Source of the DNA: a bacterium
Lineage (GTDB): Bacteria > Electryoneota > B3-LCP
Direction of reading: 5' to 3'
Assembly: GCA_026394195.1 (NCBI GenBank)
Contig: JAPKYS010000070.1
Coordinates: forward strand, 1-56,271
Length of the DNA stretch: 56,271 nt
A model generated the notes under the pieces. That model did no database searches, was not told where the DNA came from, and worked only from the letters and a program-made list of their open reading frames with translations. Positions 9,701-16,711 of this stretch are shown here, in pieces. The translations under genes and the position numbers were made by a program. Positions within the stretch are counted from its first letter, which is position 1. Each line of letters opens with the position of its first letter.

Positions 9701-10006
9701 GATGAAACGCAAACCCCGCCAGCCATCGCTTTCGTTTGCCGCTGTGAAGAGAATGGAATCAGCGGGATTTCCGACTGCCTGCAGATAACCATAGACGAGG
9801 AAGGGATAGTGCCCCTGGAAGATCACCCGCACGCCGGGAGTAATGCTTAGAGTCGAGCCGGACGGCACGCGAATTTCACCAGTCACCAAGACGCTGTCGG
9901 TGGTCCAGGTCCCCGAAACATTCCCGGAAACGTAAATCACCTCGGCAGAAGCGAGAGTCACTCCCCACAGAAGAATTGTGATCAGAACCAGCGTCTTGTG
10001 TGCCAT
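6761..10006 (-). CDS. Large double beta-helix surface protein with T9SS-like sorting domain
   Basis: The 1081-residue product has a signal peptide ([20 protein letters not shown]). Two homologous parallel beta-helix modules follow (about 23-412 and 418-843). Each starts with a G(N)VSGTW strand and V(I/V)FQG, and contains many GGG(I/V/L)Y-x-SxSSPxI coils ending in IDAG(D/N)P...ADMGA. The ~105-residue GGSFQ module comes next (849-955), then the sorting domain (1003-1081: [21 protein letters not shown]). I chose the ATG at 10006: AGGA sits 7 nt upstream, and a promoter lies between it and the next upstream in-frame ATG at 10087. The protein probably binds or degrades polysaccharide or acts as an adhesin; no catalytic site is obvious. 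Confidence 0.87.
   Translation of the reverse strand: [1081 protein letters not shown]
6877..6904. repeat. 28-bp palindromic repeat inside coding sequence, copy 1
   Basis: Relative of the half-site GTAGGGGTTCAACA with two mismatches in the palindrome. It is read through in frame and encodes [10 protein letters not shown] in the sorting domain, where other cargos here have the TLVDGWRDAG-type loop. Confidence 0.8.
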
Positions 10007-10039
10007 ACCCATTTCCTGATGAGTGAGTCTACTTGTTAT

Positions 10040-10068
10040 AAGATAACACAGAATCGGAGAACAGACAA
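10040..10068 (-). promoter_or_regulatory. Promoter of the double beta-helix gene
   Basis: TTGTCT - 17 nt - TATCTT on the minus strand, about 35 nt upstream of the ATG at 10006. Its position rules against the longer ORF that starts at 10087. Confidence 0.6.
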
Positions 10069-10165
10069 GCGCTATTTTTGTTTTCATATCAACCTTTTAT
10101 ACCAGTTATCGAAAGTAATTTCCGATGTTAAAGCGTGTCATTCCGGCTGGTCCGGAATCTGACAC

Positions 10166-10218
10166 GCCGTCGGATTCCCGACGCATCCGTCTACCGACGG
10201 ATTTGCGGGAATGACGGC
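10166..10218. repeat. REP-like imperfect palindrome
   Basis: GCCGTCGGATTCCCGACGC...CCGTC pairs imperfectly with GACGG...GCGGGAATGACGGC around a TACC loop. A related motif (CGATTCCCGACGC...GTGAATGAC) occurs at 47662-47694, so this is a dispersed intergenic repeat. Confidence 0.55.
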
Positions 10219-10312
10219 TTTGTGTGTGTAATATGTGAGATAGGAGATTATTTTCAAGAACTGCTATAGGAGCCAAGATGCGAGACAATTCGACCTGTTT
10301 TAAAAACCCAAC

Positions 10313-10335
10313 AGGGCGACCCACCGGATCGCCCT
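10313..10335. terminator. Terminator-like hairpin, AAGGGCGA family
   Basis: AGGGCGA pairs with TCGCCCT around CCCACCGGA. It lies 33 bp beyond the stop of the six-repeat surface protein. Loop sequence and the following CTCGTGACT-rich stretch resemble the copy at 4192-4218. Confidence 0.5.
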
Positions 10336-10368
10336 TAAATCTCGTGACTCGTGACTCGGATCTCGTGA

Positions 10369-12072
10369 CTATTTAAGCAGCACCATTTTCCCGCTGGCTG
10401 TTGACGCACCCGCTGACAGCCGGTAGACATATATCCCCGAAGGCAGCATCGAGCCGTCGAAGGTAATTTCGTGGGCGCCCGATTGTAGGGGTTCAACATG
10501 TTGAACCCCTACGCTGCGACCGTTAATATCAAAGACCTCCAATTGCACCAGCGCGGCCTCTGGTAAATCGAAGCGAATGGTCGTTGTGGGGTTGAAGGGG
10601 TTGGGGACAATGTCTGTTTGTAGGGGCGCAGCATGCTGCGCCCTTACGTCGACATCTACAGCTGCATATTCGTCGAACAAATCCCCGGTCACACCCGATT
10701 CGGAAATCCAGGGATTGCCGTCGGCGATTGTGGATTTGGTGATGGTGAAGAAGCTGCTGTCTACGATCGTATTCGGATAGGTGCCAATGTAGCTGATAAA
10801 GTACAATGTCCCCGAACTGATGCTGCCGGCAATGGATTGTGTCAAAACGCGCGATGGGTTGGCACCGCCCGGCAGTGATCGAGTGATCGGCCCGAAGACC
10901 TGGGTGTAGAGGTTCGCCGAATCACGCACCTTATTCCAGATGGAAAAGGTCTGGGGCGAGGTCGTCCAGTTGTGGACATTGATATTGTACTGAAAACTGC
11001 CGCCGTTGCGAGGGATGGAGATGGGGGGGGAGATTGGGGAGGTGTTGATGTCCAGCATTCCTCCTCCCGCATTCGTCTTTATCAGGTAGACATCGTTGTA
11101 GTTTTTCCATCCGGCGATGATATACCCGCCATCCGTGGTCTGCTGCACACTAAAACTACAATCATGACCGTTATCACCGATGGTGCGCTGCCAGACCATA
11201 TTGCCTGCGGTGTCCGTCTTGATCAGGTAGACGTCATTTTCACCAGCACCGTAGGAAGTAGTCTCTCCGGCGATTACGTACCCCCCGTCCGTGGTCTGCT
11301 GCACGCTGTAACCATAATCATTATCATTCCCGCCGAAGGTGCGTTGCCAGACTAAATTGCCCACACCATTTGTCTTGATCAGGTAGACGTCTTGATTACC
11401 TGCGCCGTAGGAAGTCGTTAGTCCTGCGATTACGTACCCCCCGTCCGTGGTCTGCTGCACGCTGAAACCATAATCATTATCATTCCCGCCGAAGGTGCGC
11501 TGCCAAGCAAGGTTGCCCACATCATCCGTCTTGATCAGGTAGACGTTATAACCTCCTGCGCCATAGGAACCCGTAAGCCCGGCAATGACGTACCCGCCAT
11601 CCGAGGTCTGCTGCACGCTGTAACTATCATCATCACCATTCCCGCCGAATGTGTGAGTCCAGACCGTATCACCCACCGCGTTCGTCTTGATCAGGTAGAC
11701 GTTTATACCTCCTGCGCCATAGGAAACCGTAAGCCCGACAATAACGTACCCGCCATCGGTGGTCTGCCGCACGCTGTGACCTCCATCAGAATCGCTCCCG
11801 CCGAAGGTGTGCTGCCAGACCAAATTGCCGTTAGCGTTCGTCTTGATCAGGTAGACGTCTTGATTACCTGCGCCGTAGGAAGTCGTTTGTCCTGCGATGA
11901 TGTATCCACTGTCTGAAGTCTGCTGCACACTCCAACCACTATCATCACCGCCTCCGCCGAAGGTGCGGGTCCACAGTGTATCCGGCGGTTGGGCAAAGAG
12001 GGCGGTGTTTGCTATCGTGGTCAGGGTAAATGCGACCAACAGTTTGAGAGCAAAATGAATTAAAGACTTCAT
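10369..12072 (-). CDS. Secreted six-repeat (propeller-like) protein with T9SS-like sorting domain
   Basis: The 567-residue product has a signal peptide (1-28, ending ALFAQ). Six tandem repeats of about 52 residues follow (31-338), with consensus [45 protein letters not shown]; the sixth is shortened. The GGSFQ module covers about 340-447, a linker 448-489, and the sorting domain 490-567 ([21 protein letters not shown]). Six blades suggest a beta-propeller, by inference. The ATG at 12072 has GGAG 7 nt upstream, and the promoter lies between it and the farther upstream start. Two 28-bp palindromes are translated within the linker and sorting domain. Confidence 0.87.
   Translation of the reverse strand: [567 protein letters not shown]
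10485..10512. repeat. 28-bp perfect palindrome inside coding sequence, copy 2
   Basis: Half-site GTAGGGGTTCAACA followed by its exact reverse complement. It is translated as [10 protein letters not shown] within the sorting domain. Confidence 0.9.
10620..10647. repeat. 28-bp palindrome inside coding sequence, copy 3
   Basis: Half-site GTAGGGGCGCAGCA with one mismatch in the other half. It is translated as [10 protein letters not shown] just before the NPFNPTT motif. Confidence 0.88.
11059..11982 (-). repeat. Six tandem ~156-bp coding repeats
   Basis: DNA counterpart of the six 52-residue repeats. Central copies share long identical blocks, such as GTACCCCCCGTCCGTGG and ATCATTATCATTCCCGCCGA, which suggests recent duplication or gene conversion. 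Confidence 0.85.
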
Positions 12073-12136
12073 GAGTAGTCTCCTATAATTTAGAACGGCG
12101 ATTGTAATTTCAGGGATGTGGAGCAGCTGATGTTTC

Positions 12137-12165
12137 AATATACAACCAAAATTGATAAAAAGCAA
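12137..12165 (-). promoter_or_regulatory. Promoter of the six-repeat surface protein
   Basis: TTGCTT - 17 nt - TATATT on the minus strand, about 65 nt upstream of the chosen ATG. Confidence 0.6.
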
Positions 12166-12260
12166 GAGTTCCTGAAAATAATTTGAAAATTGTCAGGGAA
12201 AAGTACCAGGCGTCAGGTCATCGCTGCGCTGAGGACATGACGCAACGAGTTTACTTGCGC

Positions 12261-12338
12261 GTCATTGCGAGCGTAGCGAAGCAATCCGGTAGACCTGGGT
12301 ACGAGATTGCTTCGGTTCCTTTGGAACCTCGCAATGAC
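12261..12338. repeat. Dispersed palindromic element with GTCATTGCGAG ends
   Basis: Perfect 11-bp terminal inverted repeats, GTCATTGCGAG and CTCGCAATGAC, enclose a second pair, CGAAGCAATC (12277-12286) and GATTGCTTCG (12305-12314). Elements of this sequence type are scattered through the intergenic DNA of many bacteria. It has no coding capacity. Confidence 0.85.
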
Positions 12339-12501
12339 TGCCCGCAGTTTAGTTATTCGTGAAAACGTAGTCAACGAACGGAATGACAGACAGCGGGGTT
12401 GAGACAACCCCGCCTCCTCTTCAAATTTGCAATCTGCAATTTTCAATCTACAATTTGCAATTAAATTTCGTTACCCCTTCCGCCAACCGCCGTAAAAAGA
12501 C

Positions 12502-12530
12502 TTGACTTTTTGAGAGAAAAGCGTTACTTT
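12502..12530 (+). promoter_or_regulatory. Promoter of the OPT transporter gene
   Basis: TTGACT - 17 nt - TACTTT, ending about 40 nt before the ATG at 12570. It overlaps the alternative upstream TTG start at 12510 and so argues against that start. Confidence 0.55.
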
Positions 12531-12569
12531 AGGCGAAACCATTCCCCCTGCATTTCAAGCGAGGTCGAC

Positions 12570-14522
12570 ATGTCCGCCCCTGCGCCGCAAGCTGAACACA
12601 AACCGTATGTTCCTGCTACAGTTAAGCTGCCGGAATTCACCCCCAAAGCGATCATCATGGGGATCCTTTTCGGCTTGCTCTTCGGAGCCACGTCGGTCTA
12701 CCTGGGTCTGAAGATCGGTCTGACCGTTTCGGCGTCGATCCCGGTGGCGGTACTGTCTATTTCGCTGTTTCGCCTGCTGGGACGCGCCAATATCCTGGAA
12801 AACAACATCGTCCAGACTATCGCTTCGGCAGGCGAATCCATCGGCGCGGGCGTGGTTTTCACCCTGCCGGCGCTGTTCCTGATGGGCTTCGATTTATCTT
12901 ATAGTACGATATTGATTTTATCCATGATCGGCGGTATCCTGGGCGTCTTCTTCATGATCCCCATCCGCCGCTCGCTGATCGTCAAGGAACACGGCATCCT
13001 CCCCTACCCCGAAGGCACCGCCTGCGCTGACGTCTTGATCGCCGGTGAAAAGGGCGGCGGGTTGGCGAAGAAAGTATTCTTAGGACTGGGGATCGGGTTC
13101 GTCTACACCTTCTTCATGAGGATCCTGAACCTGTGGAGCGTCACTCCGGGCTGGGAACCGAAATGGTTCAAGGGCGCGGCGATCCGCGGCGAGGTTTCCC
13201 CCGAACTGTTAGGAGTCGGCTACATCATCGGTCTGCGCATTTCCGGGTACATGCTGTCGGGCGGCGTGCTGTCTTGGCTGGTGCTGATCCCCTTGATCAA
13301 ATTTTTCGGTGAATTAGCTCCAGCCGTCATCCCACCGGCGCAAGGAGGCTTGACCATCGCGCAGATGACGCCGGATGACATCTGGGCGAACTACATCCGT
13401 TACATCGGCGGCGGCGCGGTGGTGTTCGGCGGGATTGTGACGCTGCTGAAGGCATTACCCACCATCTGGTCGAGTTTTCGTGAGAACTTCAAGGAAGTCG
13501 TATCACATCAGAAGAGCAACGTTGACTTAAGGCTGCGCACCGAGCGAGACATTCCGGTTTTCTGGGCGATGGTGGGAGCCGTGGCGCTGGTCATCCCCAT
13601 CATGCTGATGCCGATTATTCCCGGAGGATTCGGAACGCACTTAGTCGCAGCTTTGCTGATGGTTTTCTTCGGCTTTTTCTTCGTCACCGTAGCCAGCCGC
13701 ATCGTCGGATTGGTGGGATCGTCGTCCAGCCCCATATCGGGAATGACCATCACCACCCTGATGATCACCTGCCTGATCTTCGTCGCCCTGGGCTGGACCG
13801 GCCATGAGTTTGCCGTGGTGGCGATTGCCATCGGCGGCGTGGTCTGCATCGCTGCCGCCAACGGCGGAGCGACCAGCCAGGATCTGAAAACCGGCTACAT
13901 CATCGGAGCGACGCCGCGCAGCCAACAGATCGGTTTGATCATCGGCGTGGTCACTTCAGCCGTGGTGATAGGGTTGACGCTCTTCTACCTGAATTCAACC
14001 TTGGGCGTGGGATCGAGAGACCTTACTGCACCCAAAGCGCAACTCATGGCGATCATCGTTGACGGTGTGCTGACGCAGCAATTGCCCTGGCATCTGGTGA
14101 TCGTCGGCATCTTCATGGGCGCGGTGATGCAGCTCTGCGGAGTCGAAGCGCTGCCCTTCGCGGTAGGCGCTTATCTGCCCATGGAAATATCAGTGCCGAT
14201 CTTCTTCGGCGGAGTGATCAAGTATTTCGTGGACAAAGCCTACAAATTTGAAGGCGCGGACGCCGAAACCAGCCCGGGTGTGCTCTACAGTTCCGGCTTG
14301 ATTGCGGGTGGAGCGGTGGGCGGTATCATCTGGGCGATTTCGCGGGGTTTGGAATCCACCGGAAATCCGGTGGCGCTGGCGCTGCTCAATTTCGGTCCTA
14401 GCCTGGGACTGACAACCCTCCCCTTCCCCATGGGCGCATTATTGGCGGCGGGGATGTTCGGAATTTTGTGCGCCACCCTGATATACATGTCCAGAAAAAC
14501 AAAAAAATCAATCGCGGAGTAG
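12570..14522 (+). CDS. OPT-family oligopeptide transporter
   Basis: A 650-residue polytopic inner-membrane protein with about 14 or more hydrophobic segments. It matches the bacterial OPT/YSL family, whose members import small peptides or metal chelates using the proton gradient. Diagnostic stretches include FGATSVYLGLKIGLTVSASI near the N-terminus, EHGILPYPEGTACADVL, and NGGATSQDLKTGYIIGATP. I chose the ATG at 12570 because GAGG lies 5 nt upstream and the promoter overlaps the alternative TTG start. The M48 protease gene follows after 4 bp, so the two are co-transcribed. Peptide import next to a protease is suggestive, but the substrate cannot be told from sequence. Confidence 0.92.
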   Translation: MSAPAPQAEHKPYVPATVKLPEFTPKAIIMGILFGLLFGATSVYLGLKIGLTVSASIPVAVLSISLFRLLGRANILENNIVQTIASAGESIGAGVVFTLPALFLMGFDLSYSTILILSMIGGILGVFFMIPIRRSLIVKEHGILPYPEGTACADVLIAGEKGGGLAKKVFLGLGIGFVYTFFMRILNLWSVTPGWEPKWFKGAAIRGEVSPELLGVGYIIGLRISGYMLSGGVLSWLVLIPLIKFFGELAPAVIPPAQGGLTIAQMTPDDIWANYIRYIGGGAVVFGGIVTLLKALPTIWSSFRENFKEVVSHQKSNVDLRLRTERDIPVFWAMVGAVALVIPIMLMPIIPGGFGTHLVAALLMVFFGFFFVTVASRIVGLVGSSSSPISGMTITTLMITCLIFVALGWTGHEFAVVAIAIGGVVCIAAANGGATSQDLKTGYIIGATPRSQQIGLIIGVVTSAVVIGLTLFYLNSTLGVGSRDLTAPKAQLMAIIVDGVLTQQLPWHLVIVGIFMGAVMQLCGVEALPFAVGAYLPMEISVPIFFGGVIKYFVDKAYKFEGADAETSPGVLYSSGLIAGGAVGGIIWAISRGLESTGNPVALALLNFGPSLGLTTLPFPMGALLAAGMFGILCATLIYMSRKTKKSIAE

Positions 14523-14526
14523 TTCT

Positions 14527-15918
14527 ATGCCATTAAAGTCCCGGTTTATCATCACCATGCTGCTGACAATTTGGCTCCTCGGGACGATTTCATTTGCACA
14601 GGCTCAGAGTGAGGGAGCATCTGCCGGCCGGGCGCAAATCGATAGCGCAAGTGCATCAAACACTCCCGGAATTCAAGCAGCAACTCAAGACAGCATTATC
14701 GTCGATGCTCAGGGCCGTGTCGTTGTTCCCCCGGCATCTGACCTGGCGATGAAACGCTACCGCAGCGGCAACGTCCTCTGGGTCGTCGATTTATTGCTGG
14801 GATTTTTAATCCCGCTGGTCATTCTCTTCACCGGTTTTTCCGCCTGGATGAGAGATACAGCCAGAAAGATCGGGAAAAAGTGGTTTTTCCTGGTGGCGAT
14901 CTACTTCATCCTCTACACCCTGGTGGAATACATCATCGGATTCCCGTTGAGCTATTATGAAGGCTTCGTGCGGGAACATGCTTACGGGTTATCCAACCAG
15001 GCTTTCGGCAAATGGTTCGGGGATTCGATCAAGGAGTTGATCATCGGTCTGGTGGTTGGCGCGCTGGTGATCTGGCTGCCCTATCTGCTGCTGAAAAAAG
15101 CCCCGAAACGCTGGTGGCTCTATACCGGGATCGGCGCCATACCGTTTATCTTCTTCTTCCTGATGATTTCACCGATCTGGATCGCGCCGTTGTTCAACGA
15201 TTACGGACCCATGAAGGACAAGGCGCTGGAGACGAAGATACTGAATCTGGCTGACCGCGCCGGTATTGAGGGGGCGCGCGTGTTTGAAGTCAACAAGAGT
15301 GTGGACACTAAGACCGTAAACGCCTATGTGACCGGATTCGCCGGTAGCAAGCGTATCGTGCTGTGGGATACTATTCTGCAAAAACTTAACCCGGACGAAG
15401 TGCTCTTCGTGATGGGACACGAGATGGCCCATTACGTCATGCACCACATCATCAAAACCATATTCCTGACCTCGCTCTTGATCATGGCAGGATTGTGGGT
15501 GGTGCATCGCACTTCCGGATACTTCATCACCCGTTACCAGAACCGGTTCGGGTTCGATCATCTGGGGGATATCGCTTCGCTGCCGCTCCTGTCCGTGCTG
15601 TTCAGCCTGGTCATGCTCTTCACGACTCCGGTGATGAACGTCTATTCCCGTTACCTGGAACACGAATCCGACCGCTTTGGGTTGGAGATCACTCAGAATA
15701 ATTTTGCCGGAGCAACGGCTTTCGTCAAACTGCAATCCGAAAATCTCGGTAACCCCAGACCGGGCTGGTTCTACAAGCTGATGCGTTCGGATCATCCCCC
15801 CATCGGTGAACGTGTGGATTTCATGAACAGCTATCATCCCTGGAAAAGCGGGCAGCCGCTGAAGTACGGCAAGCTGTTCAAGCCGATAAGTGTCGCCGGA
15901 TCCAACACAACTCAATAA
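14527..15918 (+). CDS. M48 family (Ste24/CAAX protease-like) zinc metallopeptidase
   Basis: A 463-residue integral membrane zinc protease related to Ste24/CAAX prenyl protease 1. It has a signal peptide (MPLKSRFIITMLLTIWLLGT...AQAQ), a variable linker (30-75), then membrane helices. The catalytic HEMAH is at 298-302 inside FVMGHEMAHYVMHH, and the third zinc ligand lies in LEHESDRFGLEIT. Known relatives remove or degrade membrane proteins and cleave near prenylated C-termini. Bacteria lack farnesylated CAAX proteins, so a role in membrane quality control is more likely (inference). GGAG, overlapping the stop of the OPT gene, serves as ribosome site. It is complete and typical in length. Confidence 0.9.
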   Translation: MPLKSRFIITMLLTIWLLGTISFAQAQSEGASAGRAQIDSASASNTPGIQAATQDSIIVDAQGRVVVPPASDLAMKRYRSGNVLWVVDLLLGFLIPLVILFTGFSAWMRDTARKIGKKWFFLVAIYFILYTLVEYIIGFPLSYYEGFVREHAYGLSNQAFGKWFGDSIKELIIGLVVGALVIWLPYLLLKKAPKRWWLYTGIGAIPFIFFFLMISPIWIAPLFNDYGPMKDKALETKILNLADRAGIEGARVFEVNKSVDTKTVNAYVTGFAGSKRIVLWDTILQKLNPDEVLFVMGHEMAHYVMHHIIKTIFLTSLLIMAGLWVVHRTSGYFITRYQNRFGFDHLGDIASLPLLSVLFSLVMLFTTPVMNVYSRYLEHESDRFGLEITQNNFAGATAFVKLQSENLGNPRPGWFYKLMRSDHPPIGERVDFMNSYHPWKSGQPLKYGKLFKPISVAGSNTTQ

Positions 15919-15958
15919 CAGGTCAGATTTGCTCGTTGTTATTTCCTGAGGTCAAAGG

Positions 15959-16642
15959 TTGATTCGCTCGATCTGGAATGATCTGACTGGGATTTTTCTC
16001 CCTGATCTGTGCCTAATTTGTCAGATAGAACTTTCGGGCTTCGGTGAATATCTGTGCCCAGCTTGCTGGAGAAAACTGCCGATTTTTCCCGATCGCGGCG
16101 CTGAGCCTCTACGACCCCTGCGCGGAGTCCTGAAACACCTCTGGATCGGCTGGGATTATGACGATAATATGAAGAGGGTGATCCACCTCTTCAAGTATCA
16201 TCAGCGACCGGAATTGGCTGACGTTCTGGTGCGCGAGTGGCTGGAAACCACCCCAAAAGCAGCGCTATTGCAGGATGCGCAGTTGCTGCTGCCGGTCCCA
16301 ATTCACGCGGCACGGCGGCGCTGGCGAGGATTCAACCAGAGCGAACGTTTAGCGGATGCGCTGAGCCGACGCCTCAACGTCCCGGTGGCAGATGAAGGCG
16401 CGGTGCGAATCGTTAATACTCCTTCGCAGACACGGCTCTCAAGAGGCGAGCGCTGGGGAAACCTGGCGCAGGCTTTTCAGATAAAACACCCGGAAATTGT
16501 CGCAGGCCGCCGTACCATCCTGGTTGATGACCTGGCCACGTCGGGAGCAACCCTGCACATTCTGGCGCAACTGTTGCTGCAAAACGGGGCAGCGGAAGTA
16601 TCTGCTGCGGTGCTAACCTCACCAGCCATTGGGGACTGGTAA
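15959..16642 (+). CDS. ComF family phosphoribosyltransferase-like protein
   Basis: A 227-residue ComF/GntX-type protein. A zinc finger with cysteines 18, 21, 33 and 36 opens the protein. A type I phosphoribosyltransferase fold follows, with the PRPP loop ILVDDLATSGAT near residue 186 and the ComF signature LLPVPIHAARRRWRGFNQSE. Family members assist DNA uptake during natural transformation (ComFC) or serve unknown roles. The start is TTG with GAGG 8 nt upstream. Natural competence is plausible, since a ComM/YifB homologue is present elsewhere in the window, but the evidence is family-level only. Confidence 0.9.
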   Translation: MIRSIWNDLTGIFLPDLCLICQIELSGFGEYLCPACWRKLPIFPDRGAEPLRPLRGVLKHLWIGWDYDDNMKRVIHLFKYHQRPELADVLVREWLETTPKAALLQDAQLLLPVPIHAARRRWRGFNQSERLADALSRRLNVPVADEGAVRIVNTPSQTRLSRGERWGNLAQAFQIKHPEIVAGRRTILVDDLATSGATLHILAQLLLQNGAAEVSAAVLTSPAIGDW

Positions 16643-16656
16643 TCTATAAAATGTGC

Positions 16657-16685
16657 TTGACTTGTTACCGGTCCGGGTGTAAATT
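16657..16685 (+). promoter_or_regulatory. Promoter of TPR-subtilisin-coaE-like group
   Basis: TTGACT - 17 nt - TAAATT, about 27 nt upstream of the TPR gene start. Confidence 0.5.
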
Positions 16686-16711
16686 AACTTAGTACTTGCG
16701 GGGGTGACGAT

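Larger units (their letters stand above)
10007..10368. other. 362-bp spacer with promoter and REP-like hairpins
   Basis: Holds the promoter of the downstream surface-protein gene, an imperfect palindromic repeat (10166-10218) preceded by a smaller one (GTCATTCCGG..., 10137-10163), and a terminator-like hairpin after the next gene. No coding region is seen. Confidence 0.5.
12073..12569. other. Divergent spacer with two promoters and a dispersed palindromic element
   Basis: Contains a minus-strand promoter for the surface protein (12137-12165), a 78-bp inverted-repeat element (12261-12338), and a plus-strand promoter for the OPT gene (12502-12530). No gene is seen. Confidence 0.6.

Noticed and set aside
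8960..9850. 296-codon plus-strand open frame
   Set aside because: Lies fully antisense to the double beta-helix gene, whose product has signal peptide, repeats and sorting domain. The antisense product looks like a codon-bias shadow.
11059..11982. CRISPR or minisatellite reading of the 156-bp repeats
   Set aside because: The repeats are in frame, encode one continuous protein domain array and have no unique spacers.
15169..15915. 248-codon minus-strand open frame
   Set aside because: Antisense to the M48 protease, which has intact catalytic motifs; no ribosome site or known domain.
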